Below, in pieces: positions 23,757 to 35,400 of a DNA stretch of 64,000 bases. The translations under genes were made by a program, and so were the position numbers. Every line of letters starts with the position of its first letter. Position 1 is the stretch's first letter. The notes beneath the pieces are model-generated. The model did not search any database, was not told where the DNA came from, and was given only the letters and a program-made list of their open reading frames with translations. Source of the stretch: Paenibacillus sp. FSL R5-0912 (GTDB taxonomy: Bacteria > Bacillota > Bacilli > Paenibacillales > Paenibacillaceae); NCBI RefSeq assembly GCF_000758605.1, contig NZ_CP009282.1, positions 3,906,001 through 3,970,000 of the forward strand. The letters are read 5' to 3'.

Positions 23757-24866
23757 ATGGCTAAACAGCAGGAGCAAATTCATTCACTGGAGACCTTATT
23801 TGAACCTTATACGGTTCAACAATTAAATATACCCAACCGGATCGTAATGTCACCGATGGCGCGTGCTTTTGCACCTGAGGGTATTCCAGGGGAGGATATG
23901 GCAGCGTATTACCGCCGCCGCGCTGAGAATGGGGTGGGGCTGATCATCACCGTTGGTATGATTGACCATCCGGCGGCGAGCAGTGATCCGGGACTCGCTA
24001 ATCTGTTTGGCGAAGCCGCTCTGAGCGGCTGGCGTGAAGTCGTCAGACAGGTTCATGAGGCCGGCGGGATTATTTTTCCCCAATTGTCACATATGGGAAT
24101 GATTCGTCCAATGGGTTCCCAGCCTTACCCGGATGCACCATCGATCGGGCCATCAGGTCTCGATATGCAAGGAAACAAGATTAGCGAGCCGATGACAGAA
24201 GAAGAGATTTCCGGCGTCATTCAGGCTTATGCCGATGCAGCAGTGAATGCGCAGCAGGCTGGCTTCGACGGGATAGAGCTTTCCGGCGGCCACGGCTTAT
24301 TGATTGACCAATTCTTCTGGGAACAAACCAATCAGCGGACGGACCGCTATGGCGGCGATTTCCTGAAGCGCACCACATTCGCAGCCGAAGTTGTCGCTGC
24401 CGTCCGCGCTGCAGTCGGACCGGATTATCCGATTTCCATCCGGTTATCCCAGTGGAAAATGACTGATTACACGGCGAAGCTAGTAGATACACCGGAGCAG
24501 CTGAAGCAATTCCTGGATGTGCTGGTACAGACCGGCGTAGATATTTTCCATATCTCGACCCGCCGGTTCTGGGACCCTGAATTCGCGGGCTCGGAGCTGG
24601 GTCTCGCCGGATGGGTGAAGAAGCTCACCGGGAAGACAACGATTGCTGTTGGTTCCGTAGGCATGGACAATGATCCCGCTGAAGGCGGGGAAGCGGATCA
24701 TCAAGGGATGGATGAACTGCTGAAGCGGCTGGACAATCAGGAGTTCGATCTGGTAGCCGTAGGACGCGCGCTGCTGGGTGATCCGGCATGGGCAAAGAAA
24801 ATCCGCGAGGGCAGGGTGGAGGAGATTCAAGCCTTTACTCCTGAGGCGGCTGCCCAACTGTATTGA
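23757..24866 (+). CDS. NADH:flavin oxidoreductase (Old Yellow Enzyme family)
   Basis: A 369-residue FMN TIM barrel. Family signatures seen: NRIVMSPMAR near residue 26, QLSHMGMI near 110, GFDGIELSGGHGLLIDQFF near 172 (with active-site HG..), NQRTDRYGG near 195, and VAVGRALLGDPAW near 336. OYEs reduce activated alkenes, nitro compounds and quinones with NAD(P)H. GAGGAGG precedes the ATG. Divergent from a TetR gene with an inverted repeat in between. A terminator follows. Confidence 0.92.
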   Translation: MAKQQEQIHSLETLFEPYTVQQLNIPNRIVMSPMARAFAPEGIPGEDMAAYYRRRAENGVGLIITVGMIDHPAASSDPGLANLFGEAALSGWREVVRQVHEAGGIIFPQLSHMGMIRPMGSQPYPDAPSIGPSGLDMQGNKISEPMTEEEISGVIQAYADAAVNAQQAGFDGIELSGGHGLLIDQFFWEQTNQRTDRYGGDFLKRTTFAAEVVAAVRAAVGPDYPISIRLSQWKMTDYTAKLVDTPEQLKQFLDVLVQTGVDIFHISTRRFWDPEFAGSELGLAGWVKKLTGKTTIAVGSVGMDNDPAEGGEADHQGMDELLKRLDNQEFDLVAVGRALLGDPAWAKKIREGRVEEIQAFTPEAAAQLY

Positions 24867-24896
24867 AGCATAGAGAGTGTTTATAGGTACACAAAT

Positions 24897-24930
24897 AAGG
24901 CTGCCCATTGGCAGCCTTAACTTTTTTATT
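24897..24930 (+). terminator. Rho-independent terminator of the OYE gene
   Basis: Perfect 9-bp stem AAGGCTGCC / GGCAGCCTT with a 4-base loop, followed by AAC and a T run. Confidence 0.88.
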
Positions 24931-24982
24931 TAGACCATTATTTTTATCTACAGGGTGAATAATTTCCAAGAACCGTTCTCTA

Positions 24983-26209
24983 TTACCCTTTCTCCGCCAT
25001 ATAGGTCTTCTGCGTCCGGAGGACCGGGAAGAGCCAATACATCCACATCACGGTAATGACGAGTGTACCAAGCCCGCCAATAACTGTCGCTGGTACGGCT
25101 CCGACCAGACCGGCCATCGTACCGGACTCGAATTCGCCCAGCTGGTTCGAGGTGCCGATGAACAGGGAGTTGACGGCGTTGACCCGGCCCTGCATCTCTT
25201 GCGGTGTGTTGACCTGAACCAGCGTGGAACGGATTACAACGCTTACGACGTCGGAGGCTCCGATGAGGAACAGCGCGAAGAGCGAGAGCCAGAAGCTGCG
25301 GGACATCCCGAACAGAATCGTCGCCAAGGCGAATACAACGAGGGAGGCGAACAATGTCTTGCCGATTGCTTTCTCCACCGAATATCGGGTTAGAATCAGC
25401 GAGACAAGGATCGCCCCGACCGCTGGTGCAGAACGCAGCAGACCAAGACCGAGTGAGCCGGTCTTCAGGATATCCTCGGCGAAGATCGGAAGCAAGGCAG
25501 TCGCACCGCCAAGCAGCACAGCGAACAGGTCTAGCGAGATAGTACCAAGAATGATTTTGCGGGCAAAGACAAACTTCAGGCCACTAAGGAACGTGTCCAT
25601 ATTGACGGCGTCCAGCTTCTTCACGAAGTGAACGGTCTTGACGAAGAAGATGAGCACGGTCGAGATCAGCAGCGCTGCAAGTGAGGCGATGTAGGCAGCG
25701 GCAGTCCCCCAAACGACAAGCACTCCTCCAAGTGACGGGCCGACGATCATCGCGGTCTGCATTGCGGAGGCAGACCAGGCTGCGGCCTTCGGCAGCTGTT
25801 CCCGGTCCACGATGTCCGGCACAAGCGCAGCAGAGGCTGGGCCTTCGAAGGTACGGCAGGCGCCGAGAATGGCGGCGGCGACCAGCAGATGAAGCGAGCC
25901 CAGCCAGCCCTGCACACTGCCGAGAACAAGCAGCAGGACAACTACGCTCTCCATCAGCTGGCAGAGATAGACGATGGTCCGGCGGTCGTACCGGTCAGCG
26001 GTCTGTCCGGCCGGCAGTGTCAGCAGGAGCATCGGCAGGAATTGCGCCAGGCCGACAAGACCCAGCTGGAAGGCGCTGTCAGTCAGCGCGTACATCTGCC
26101 AGCCAATAGCGACAGACAGCATCTGAAAAGCGCTGGTCGAGAATATCCGTGCGATCCACAGGCGCAGGAACGAGCGGTTATGTAGTACGGACGAGCCTTT
26201 TGAATTCAA
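24983..26209 (-). CDS. MFS transporter (MFS_3 / EntS-like exporter)
   Basis: A 408-residue protein with about twelve membrane segments. The loop after segment 2 carries the MFS motif AGQTADRYDRRT near residue 68. It is of the MFS_3 type (enterobactin and macrolide exporters). The start is TTG 26209, with AAAGGA nine bases before it. It lies 42 bases after the TrmB-like regulator gene on the same strand, so the pair probably forms an operon. The exported compound is unknown. Confidence 0.87.
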   Translation of the reverse strand: MNSKGSSVLHNRSFLRLWIARIFSTSAFQMLSVAIGWQMYALTDSAFQLGLVGLAQFLPMLLLTLPAGQTADRYDRRTIVYLCQLMESVVVLLLVLGSVQGWLGSLHLLVAAAILGACRTFEGPASAALVPDIVDREQLPKAAAWSASAMQTAMIVGPSLGGVLVVWGTAAAYIASLAALLISTVLIFFVKTVHFVKKLDAVNMDTFLSGLKFVFARKIILGTISLDLFAVLLGGATALLPIFAEDILKTGSLGLGLLRSAPAVGAILVSLILTRYSVEKAIGKTLFASLVVFALATILFGMSRSFWLSLFALFLIGASDVVSVVIRSTLVQVNTPQEMQGRVNAVNSLFIGTSNQLGEFESGTMAGLVGAVPATVIGGLGTLVITVMWMYWLFPVLRTQKTYMAEKG

Positions 26210-26251
26210 AACATGTCATCCTTTCTAATTCACAGGTATACATTAAACTCA

Positions 26252-27046
26252 TTACATGCCGGAGTTCTTCGCATGCATCTCGGGATGCTCCCGCCGGATC
26301 AGTGCATAATCCTTCCCGTACCGGTCCTCCAGCTCCCCGGCAAAATCTTTCTCGATCCGCATCATCACAACATCGTGGAAGTACGAGGTCTGCAGTACAT
26401 TCAGCACCGCCGGGTGGTTGCTCTCCAGCGCCGATACCGGCGCGTGCCGGCTGAAGCTGCCGAGCAGCGCCGTTTCCTTATCCAGCAGCATGGAGAAATT
26501 GCGTGACCTATGCGGTCCCCCCGGCGGCACACTATGTACGATGACATGTTCAAGCTCCGTCGGCATTTCACCGATAACCATCAGATGAACGGCGGTACCC
26601 CGGTGCTCGGCTGAGAGCAGCGATTCCTCGACCCAGTGCAGATCCTCTGCCCAAAGATCGACCAGAATCTCCTCCCTGGCATTGGCGGCGAGGCGGCGGA
26701 TCGCCAGATCTACCTGCTGATCTCCTTTCCAGTTACTGAAGAAGGGCGGCGTATCCGGCAGGGTAGTCAGCTCACTCTCCAGTAGGCGTGCAGTTCGTTC
26801 GAACTCCGATTGCAGCAGCTTAACAACCTGTCCGATTGGAATCGCCGCGAAGGTAATCGGATCACCTTCCTCAGCACGACAGACACCTTTCTCTACAAGG
26901 CCGCGCAGCGCAGCATAGACATTCGAACGTGAAACTGAAACCTGCTTAGAGACTTCGTAGCCTGAAGAAGGGGGCTGACCGTGCAGCGCCAGATAACAGC
27001 GGGCTTCGAGATCGGACAATCCGAGTTTCCGTAGAGCATCAATCAT
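26252..27046 (-). CDS. TrmB-family transcriptional regulator
   Basis: A 264-residue protein: N-terminal winged helix of the TrmB type (residues 1-70, LGLSDLEARCYLAL and SGYEVSKQVSVSRSNVYAAL), a short coiled linker, and a C-terminal PLD-like ligand domain with HRSRNFSMLLDKETALLGSF. TrmB proteins often sense sugars. AAAGGAGG precedes the ATG. The MFS gene follows in the same operon. Palindromes at 27090-27122 suggest autoregulation. Confidence 0.85.
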   Translation of the reverse strand: MIDALRKLGLSDLEARCYLALHGQPPSSGYEVSKQVSVSRSNVYAALRGLVEKGVCRAEEGDPITFAAIPIGQVVKLLQSEFERTARLLESELTTLPDTPPFFSNWKGDQQVDLAIRRLAANAREEILVDLWAEDLHWVEESLLSAEHRGTAVHLMVIGEMPTELEHVIVHSVPPGGPHRSRNFSMLLDKETALLGSFSRHAPVSALESNHPAVLNVLQTSYFHDVVMMRIEKDFAGELEDRYGKDYALIRREHPEMHAKNSGM

Positions 27047-27089
27047 AGGGGGCCTCCTTTGGATTCAATAATTTTCCAGGAACATTAGA

Positions 27090-27122
27090 AGTATTTCAAA
27101 ATACTACTCCTGACTTGAGTAG
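27090..27122. promoter_or_regulatory. Overlapping palindromes before the TrmB gene
   Basis: AGTATTT-CA-AAATACT (27090-27105) overlaps CTACTC, seven bases, GAGTAG (27104-27122). They lie 44-76 bases upstream of the TrmB ATG. Likely a binding site for the regulator itself. Confidence 0.5.
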
Positions 27123-27301
27123 CTGTCAAGACCCCCGTAGCATAATTTTTCCCGCTCAATTCATCCTGAAGCTCCATTTAGGAGGATCAGACGCTCTGAG
27201 TGCCCCCGGTTGACAATACAGGGAGTAAGCAGGTATATTGATTTAAACGTAATAATTACGAATAAATACTCATAATCCAGTTAAGGAGCTTCAACACAAT
27301 A

Positions 27302-28105
27302 ATGAATAAAAACAGCAGTAATCAGCGTCTTCCTAGAGCGAAGGGTATAGATATGGGGACGTATTTCACACCAAAAGAATGTGCCAGAAAAGTAAAGCAA
27401 CTTGTACTGCCCCAGATGAACCGGAAGATTGTTGAGGAGTTCATTACTATACTCGGGATGAGGCCAACTTTCGAAGAACACAACGTACCCATTCCCAATA
27501 AAGTGGTCATGTATGGTCCGCCAGGTACGGGGAAAACATTGACCGCATTCTATTTGGCCCAGATGCTAGAGCTTCCGCTTATTCTGGTTCGGCTGGACGC
27601 GGTTATTCACAGTCATTTGGGGGAAACCGGCAGTAATATCCGCAAAATATTCGAATATGCCAAAGCAACACCTTGCGTCCTTTTCCTCGATGAATTTGAT
27701 GCGATTGCCAGAACACGGGAGAGCAATGATGAGGTCAAAGAGATGGCACGCGCAGTAAATACCCTGCTGCAATGTCTGGATGACTTCGGCGACAGCAGTA
27801 TTTTTGTAGCGGCAACGAATTTGGAGAATGAACTGGACCGGGCGATCTGGAGAAGATTTGATACGAAAATGACCTATTCCCTGCCGGATGAATCCAGCAG
27901 ACGTCAATATATTGAACAATTGATTAACGGATTTGATGGTGAAGCAGGGTTGACGGAAGAGGTATGTGGGCGCCTTGCCGGATGCAGCTTTGCAGATATT
28001 GAACAGATTGTGCTGAAAGCCAAACGGAAGGCAATTATAGAGCATAGCCCCTTAACACGAGAGCACATTGTGCTGTCCTATGAGGAATACAGTCCGTCCT
28101 TATAA
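27302..28105 (+). CDS. AAA-family ATPase
   Basis: A 267-residue single-module AAA ATPase. Walker A GPPGTGKT near residue 74, Walker B VLFLDEFDAIA near 128, sensor-1 VAATNLEN near 163, and the arginine-finger region RAIWRRFDTKM after it. No fused protease or other domain. In many genomes such small ATPases lie beside subtilisin-like proteases or restriction-like genes, but none is seen here. AAGGAG lies 13 bases from ATG 27302; ATG 27353, with GAAGGG seven bases before it, is another possible start. Confidence 0.82.
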   Translation: MNKNSSNQRLPRAKGIDMGTYFTPKECARKVKQLVLPQMNRKIVEEFITILGMRPTFEEHNVPIPNKVVMYGPPGTGKTLTAFYLAQMLELPLILVRLDAVIHSHLGETGSNIRKIFEYAKATPCVLFLDEFDAIARTRESNDEVKEMARAVNTLLQCLDDFGDSSIFVAATNLENELDRAIWRRFDTKMTYSLPDESSRRQYIEQLINGFDGEAGLTEEVCGRLAGCSFADIEQIVLKAKRKAIIEHSPLTREHIVLSYEEYSPSL

Positions 28106-28124
28106 AAAGATAGCGTGTAATTTG

Positions 28125-28170
28125 AACGTCCCGGATGATGCTTGTGCAGATCATCGGGACGTTTTGATTT
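28125..28170 (+). terminator. Terminator of the AAA ATPase gene
   Basis: A 14-bp stem (AACGTCCCGGATGAT and complement ATCATCGGGACGTT) with an 11-base loop and a short T run. Confidence 0.82.
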
Positions 28171-28187
28171 GTGAGCGAGAAGGTTGA

Positions 28188-28328
28188 ATGATGGTTCCCA
28201 GATTAACCGGAGCAGCAGTGATTGTAGATTCTGACGGTACAATATTATTAGTGAAGCATAGCTTCGGCAAAAACAACGGGGAAATCTGTGAATTTATTCA
28301 GAATGTAGATTGCAGGACCCGTACATAA
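28188..28328 (+). pseudogene. Nudix hydrolase remnant (N-terminus only)
   Basis: From ATG 28188 (AAGG before it) 46 codons read as the start of a Nudix enzyme: GAAVIVDSDGTILLVKHSFG, then KNNGE, where relatives have W-x-LPGG. The sequence then turns unrelated and stops at 28326. The Nudix box is missing. Another possible terminator-like stem with T run lies at about 28350-28387. The rest of the 28106-28509 gap holds no gene. Confidence 0.6.
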
Positions 28329-28509
28329 TTAGATTTGAATGAAGAGGATCCTGATAGGCGTTAAGCCTTTTGGGCTCTTCTTTTTATTATCCCAGGGTCG
28401 GTAATGATTAGTAAGCGGCAGTTACAGGTAATAAGTCTAGAGGCTGTTGATTCCAGCCGGATCTGTGAAGTATGCTAACTACTATACCAAACCGACAGGA
28501 TGAGGACTT

Positions 28510-29112
28510 ATGAAAAAAGCAATAATAACCACACTTTTGATCTCCAGTCTGCTGATAGGCGGCTGCGGCAATAATGAGGCCGGCAACGGCAATGCAGCGG
28601 CTCCTGAGCAGACCGGGGTGGAAACTTCTGCAGCACCGGAGATAACACCAGCAGCGACAGCCGTTGCCACTGTGCAGCCCGCTCCCGAAGCCACAACGAC
28701 GGCAGCTCCCTCGCCGGAGGCAACCGCTGAATCTACCCCGGAGCCGGAGGAGTCCACGCGTCAGGCCTATTTTGACAAACTGGATAAGATTGAAGAGGGG
28801 TTGTCAGACCTGAAGGCTCTGTCGGATGAAGGTACAACGCTTGCAATGACAGCAGCGGCCGTTCAGGAGAACGAACGGTGGGACAAAGCACTGAATGAGA
28901 TTTATCAGGTGCTCAAGCAGCAGCTCCCCCAAGCAGAAATGTCTAAGCTGAAAGAGGAACAGCGTAACTGGATTACACTCCGCGATGAGACAGCGGCCAA
29001 AGCCGCAGCCAAATACGAAGGCGGGACAGCGGAGGGGCTGGAGTATGCCGCCACGCTGGCCGGGGTTACCCGGGACCGGTGCTATAAGCTGGTCGAGTTG
29101 TATATGAAGTAA
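28510..29112 (+). CDS. Lipoprotein with LprI-like (DUF1311) domain
   Basis: A 200-residue lipoprotein. The signal peptide ends in LLIGGC, with the lipidated Cys at residue 19. Residues 20-85 are an Ala/Thr/Pro/Glu-rich linker, and residues 95-200 match the LprI pattern: LNEIYQVLKQQLP, LKEEQRNWITLRDE and a GGT element before the last helix. In Mycobacterium LprI inhibits lysozyme; in Firmicutes the role of this domain is not known. The Cys pair found in many LprI domains is only partly kept. A terminator follows. Confidence 0.82.
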   Translation: MKKAIITTLLISSLLIGGCGNNEAGNGNAAAPEQTGVETSAAPEITPAATAVATVQPAPEATTTAAPSPEATAESTPEPEESTRQAYFDKLDKIEEGLSDLKALSDEGTTLAMTAAAVQENERWDKALNEIYQVLKQQLPQAEMSKLKEEQRNWITLRDETAAKAAAKYEGGTAEGLEYAATLAGVTRDRCYKLVELYMK

Positions 29113-29154
29113 GAACAGCAGGAGTATAGTAAGCGTACAGGTATAATTCCACTG

Positions 29155-29197
29155 GAAATCCTGACAGGTAGTATGCCTCTCAGGATTTCTTTTTTTT
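29155..29197 (+). terminator. Terminator of the LprI-like gene
   Basis: Perfect 10-bp stem GAAATCCTGA / TCAGGATTTC with a 15-base loop and a run of eight T. Confidence 0.9.
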
Positions 29198-29450
29198 GTG
29201 CCTGTAAGAATGATTTATAACGTGAACTATATAAATCCTTATATTTTAAAATAGTCGATTCTGGGTTGAAAGTGCGTTTTTTTGAGCAGAATTGAATCCC
29301 ATTATTTGATACACTTGTGCATATTTGGTGGGACATACTGAAAGGGGATGGTTACCTCTGGCTGAGCGGGTATAGCATTTTGAAGTTAAGAGGACTGTAG
29401 CAGGTATGTTAAATGACAACTATGATGTGAACGTACAAGTTTCCCCCGAT

Positions 29451-29468
29451 TTCTAAATGAGTTTAGAA
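29451..29468. promoter_or_regulatory. Inverted repeat before the rhamnogalacturonan lyase gene
   Basis: TTCTAAA-TGAG-TTTAGAA, perfect 7-bp arms, located just before the AGGAGG of the gene at 29489. Possible operator or leader hairpin. The rest of the 29198-29450 stretch shows no gene. Confidence 0.4.
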
Positions 29469-29488
29469 TAATAGGAGGAGTTAAGTAC

Positions 29489-32400
29489 ATGGGCAAAAAA
29501 ATAATTTTCGTCAAAAAATCAGTGTTCGCATTCTTATTATCATTCCTACTGGTTATCCCGCTTGCCATTCCGGCATCTCCGGTACATGCAGAATCAACGG
29601 GCAGTCTTCCCGCGCGTCAGGCAGAATATCTGAACCGGGGGTTAGTAGCGATCCTGGTTGATAACGGTGTCTACTTGAGCTGGAGGTACTTGAATACGGA
29701 TTCAGATGAAATCGCTTTCAATATATATAAAAACGGATATAAAGTAAACTCAGCTCCGATCAGCGGCTCCACTAATTACGTGGACGCGACAGGCGCGGAC
29801 AGTTCCCAGTATCAGATTTCTACCGTCATTGCCGGTAAGGAAGAGATGCAGGCGGAGACCGTACCTGTGCAGCACAACGCTTATATGCCCATTCCGTTGG
29901 ATAAACCGGCTGACGGCCGCACCAAAGACGGCGGCACGTATTCCTACTACGCCGGAGATGCTTCTGTAGGAGATTTGGATGGCGACGGTGATTATGAAAT
30001 CGTTCTCTTGTGGAGTCCGAGCAATTCCAAAGACAATTCACAGGCCGGGTATACCGGCAACGTCTATATCGATGCCATTGAAATGGACGGCACGAAGTTA
30101 TGGCGGATCGACCTGGGTGTCAACATCCGCGCCGGAGCCCATTATACACAACTGATGGTGTACGATCTGGACGGCAACGGCAAAGCTGAAGTCGTCGTCA
30201 AAACAGCGGACGGCACGAAGGACGGCCAAGGCACAGTTATCGGTGACGGTACGAAGGATTACCGCAATGAGAGCGGATATATCCTCTCCGGAGCAGAATA
30301 TCTGACGCTGTTTGACGGTCAGACCGGAGCAGCCGTATCCACCGTGAATTACGACCCTCCAAGAGGGGATGTAAGTGCGTGGGGGGACGGATACGGCAAC
30401 CGCGTAGACCGCTTCCTGGCGGGGATTGCCTATCTGGATGGCGTGAAGCCAAGCGTAGTCATGGCCCGCGGCTACTATACACGAACGACTCTCACAGCTT
30501 ACGACTATGTTGACGGTCAACTGGTGAAGCGCTGGAACTTTGATACCAATGAAGCCGGATCGCAATATGAAGGACAAGGAAATCACAATCTAAGCGTACT
30601 TGATGTTGACAGTGACGGTAAAGACGAAATCATGTACGGCTCCCTGGCGATTGATGATGATGGAACCCTGATCTACAGCACCGGACTCGGCCATGGCGAT
30701 GCGATGCATGCCGGCAAGCTCGATCCGGGCCGGGAAGGTTACCAGATCGTGAGTGTGCATGAGCATACGAACGCTGAATACGGGCTGGAGATGCGTGATG
30801 CTGCAACGGGTGAGATTATCTGGGGGCAGTATACCGGTAAGGATACCGGACGCGGAATGTCCGCGGATATTGATCCGAACTACCCGGGATATGAATCATG
30901 GGCAGCCACGATTGTTGAGGGTCAGATGGACCCTTTATCCCGCGGATATGCGGCTAATGGAGAGGTTATTTATGAACAGAATGAAGTGCCGCGAAGCGCC
31001 AACTTTGCGGTCTGGTGGGACGGGGATCTTCAGCGGGAGCTGTTCGACCATGAATGGAATAACACTACAGCGAAAGGCATTCCGCTCGTTTACAAGTGGG
31101 ATTATGAGAATAAGCAGCTGAACGAGATTTTCCGGGCAACTGGTACCTTGACCAATAATCATACCAAAGGCAACCCTGCCCTTCAGGCGGATATCCTGGG
31201 CGATTGGCGTGAAGAGCTGCTGCTGCGCAGCGAAGACAGCTCGGAGTATAGACTCTATACGACAACCATTCCTACGAATTACCGGATTCCTTCGCTGATG
31301 CAGGATCCCGTATACCGTTTAGGGATAGCCTGGCAGAATGTCGCCTACAACCAGCCGCCGCACACCGGATTCTATCTCGGAGCGGAAGCGACCGAATTCC
31401 CTAAAGCGAATGTCACTCTAACCGGAGCACAAGAAACACCTCAGCAGGTTTATTACTTTGATTTCGGCACGGACCCGGCTGCCGGAGCAACAGCAGTTCA
31501 GGATACACCTTACACAGAGGCAACCGGATACGGCTTTGAGAGTACAAGCGGAATTACTCTGGACGCAAATCATGTTTCGCTTCCGGACAACACAAAGTTT
31601 GCTGTTGACCTGCCGAGTGCCAATTACAAGGTAACGCTCAAGCTTGGTGCTGATGCCCGGGATTCCAATATCGGCGTCAAATCTGAATTTGTTCAAAAGC
31701 TGGCCGTCACTGGCGTGAGCGCGGGAGCACCTCTGGTCTACTCGTATGATATTGCGGTGGTAGACGGTCAGCTGGAGCTCATTTTCTCCGGCACAGCCAT
31801 CGACGTACAGGAGATTATTATCGAGAAGTACCCGGAGAAGACGCCGGGAAATGCGAAGACGATCTATATGGCCGGTGATTCCACGATGCAGTCTTATAGC
31901 AGTGCGCAGGCTCCCCAGGAAGGGTGGGGCCAGCAATTCGGACGATATTTTGCGAATGGTGTGGTGGTCCAGAACGATTCGATCGGCGGCAGAAGCAGCA
32001 AATCATTCATGGTTGACGGCCGTCTGGATACGATATTGCAGCGGATCAAACCGGGAGACTTCTTCTTCATTTCTTTCGGTCATAACGATGCCAGCATAGG
32101 AATTCCTGACCGCTATGCGTCTCCGGCAGATTACAAAACCTACCTGACCCGTTATGTGAACGGAGCCAAGCAGCGCGGTGCAACTCCGGTCCTGCTTACG
32201 CCGGTAGGACGAAGAGACTTCAATACAGTCACTCAGGAATTTAACGTAAGCTTCCCCGAATATGTGAAGGCAGCCAAAGAAGTAGCGGTAGAACTGAATG
32301 TACCGCTGATCGATTTGAGCCAGTTAAGCATTACGGATTACAATCGTATCGGCCTGGCGGCTACGGAGAAAATCTTCCTGTACGCTAATCCCGGCGAATA

Positions 32401-35400
32401 TCCGAAGTACCCGAACGGCGTAGGGGATAATACGCATTTCAGCAGCTACGGTGCGCAGGTTATTGCCGGTCTGGTAGCCGGTGCGGTAAAAGACATGGGA
32501 TTAACCATATCACCGTTAGTAATCGATCCGGACATTACGGAACCGGAGCCAGAACCGGAGGTTCAGGTCTATGAGGAGAACTTTGAGGGTGATCCGGCTG
32601 CCGCTCAATATTCAATGGTGAATGCCACGGGTATAGCCGGGACAATGACAGGCACGGTCACCGAGCTAAGCGGAAACAAGGTAATGTCAGTCACCGGTTC
32701 CGGTTCCGGGAATCGCGCGAAAGTGTTCCGGTTGTTCGATGCGGTGAACGGGGACATCGTTAATGTTAATTTCAACTGGCATTCCGGCAACGTAGGTGCT
32801 ACCCCGTCAGAAGGACATCTGACCTTGCAGGATGCAAACGAGAATATCCTTCTCACACTGTTAACAAAAACAGGAACAACCAGTCCCGGTACGAAAATTC
32901 ATTATTTTGTGGGCCCGTACACACCTGACTACGGAACCGGCACCACAGCTGTTCCGGATGGCGGAATTGCGACGGACATTCTGAAGAACCAGTGGGTCAA
33001 TGCCAATGTGAAGATTAATTTTGCCGAGAAGAATATTGATCTGACATTGACGAGTCTGGCTGACCCCACTGTCACTCAGACGATCAAGGATATCCCGATG
33101 AGCCCCGGCGTTTATGCCAATAACGTAAGGGGATTCCGGTTCCTGGGAACGAGAAAGGGAGGCGGCGGCACACTGAGCTGGACCACGCAGATCGATAATG
33201 TGAAGCTCGAAGGCAAGATGCTTCCACCGGTTGCAGGTGATCAGGCGGCATTGATTGCGCTGCATCAAGAAGTGAAAGCTTTGGATCTGTCAACCTATAC
33301 GGACACATCCGTAGCTGTGCTGAATAAAGCTTTGGCAGTTGTGGAAGCAGTGCTGGGTACAGCTGCCACACAGGCTCAAGTCGACCATGCAGTGAACCTG
33401 CTGACAGTCGCTAGGGAATCACTGACCAGTAGCCCGGCTGGTGATATCAGCGTATACAAATTTGATTTTGGCTCCGGAAGCGCTGCCCAAGGATACACCA
33501 GAGTAGATTCCAAAAGGGCTTATATTGAAGGGAATGGCTATGGCTTTACGGATACCGCGCTGGTACAGGATGAGAACCGCGAAACCGGAAATGCGCTGAC
33601 AGAGGATTTCATCCGCATGAACGGCAGCAGCCTCCTGGTGGAAATGAAGCCGGCTAATTACCGTGTAACCATGACCATTGGCGATGCACAGGAAGCGACT
33701 AACGCTGCTGTGGTTGTCGAACAGATGACCAAGGTGCCGGTTACATCCGTGCCGAAGGGTGAATTCAAGGAATTTACGTATGACATTGCCCTGATTGACG
33801 GTGTCTTTGACTTTACGTTCTCCGGCAATTCGCCGAAGATCAATGCGCTGAAGATTGAGCGGCTGCCGGAGACCGGTGCGGCTGACCAGCCGACTCTCTA
33901 TCTGGCAAGCGATTCCACGGTCGCCAATTATGCCGAAAGCTATCGCCCGCAGGCTGGATGGGGTGAGACGCTAGGCGGTTATTTCGATCTGGAACAGATT
34001 CGTATTGATAACCGTGCTGTCAGCGGTTTAAGCAGTAAGACCTTCCTGGTTGGCGGATATCTTAACGACATTCTGTTGGGTATTCATGAAGGTGACTATC
34101 TGTTCATGCAGTGGTCGCATAATGATTCCACACCGTCCCGGCCGGAACGTTATCTTACACCGGAGCAGTTCAAGGTGTATCTGAAAGATTACATTAACGG
34201 TACTGTGCAGAGAGGAGCAATTCCGGTGCTGGTCACACCGGTGAACCGGCGCGATTTCACCGGAGAAGTATTGAACAAGAGCTTCCCGGAATATGTGCAG
34301 GCGATGAAAGAAACGGCACAGGAGACTGGAGCCCTGCTGATCGATCTGAATCAAGCCAGCTGGGAATCTTTCCAGGAGCTTGGGCCGGAAGGTACCAAAT
34401 CCATATTTATGTGGGTAGGTACAACCGAGGACAACACACATCTTCAGATGAACGGTGCGGTAAAGGTATCCGTTATGGTCGCAAAGCTTGTGCAAAAGCT
34501 GGACATTCCGCTCTCTAGTCTGGTTACCCTTGAAGAAGAGCCTTCGGATCAGACAGCGCCGCAGACTACAGCGGCTATGGCAGGAGAATTGCAGAACGGG
34601 TGGTATACTTCAGCGGTAGAAGTAACGTTTACCGCAACGGATGAAGATTCTGGAGTCGATTCGACTTACTATCAAATCGACGGCGGGGAGATCCAGACCG
34701 GCACGAAACTGACGATAAGTGATGAGGGCATGCACACCGTCACTTACTGGAGCGTTGACCTGGACGGCAATAAGGAGGCTGAACAGACACTTGCAGTACC
34801 TGTGGATCTCGCCCCTCCGGACATCGATATTCAGGGACAGCCGGAATACACGATTGACCAGCAGGTAGAGATTATTTATACAGCTTCCGATACCGTGTCC
34901 GGTGTGGCAGAACCAAGCGGTGTGCTGTTGAACGCTCCTGGTTATACGCTGGAGCCTGGCTTGCATGAGGTAACAGCTACGGTCTCCGACTTGGCGGGCC
35001 GGGAAACGAGTATGGATTTCAGTTTCGGTATTTCGGCTACCTTTGCAAGTTTGGCTGAACTGACACGTACCTTCGCAGCTGCTTCGGATGATCCAGATGC
35101 AGGGGCACTTGCCGAAGAGCTTAGCGGCAAGCTGCAGCAGGCAGAACTTGCAGCGGGTGCACATGAAGGTGCGAGAGCACGCCACCTGCTAGCAGCCTAT
35201 GGCAATGATGTCAACACCGGCAGAAATACGGTATTTACAGCGGAACAGGCAGATGTACTGAGTAAGTGGGCAGCATGGATCAGCCAGGGAACGCCACTAG
35301 CGGACAGTGCTCCCGGAACTCCTGTATTGTCTGACAACAACGGCCATGATACAGGGCTGAGAGACGGAGATTACGCCATCACCATGAATCTCTGGTGGGG

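Noticed and set aside
16855..28328. The two partial Nudix genes as halves of one split gene
   Set aside because: Both contain the first-strand region, with different sequences, so they are parts of two separate genes.
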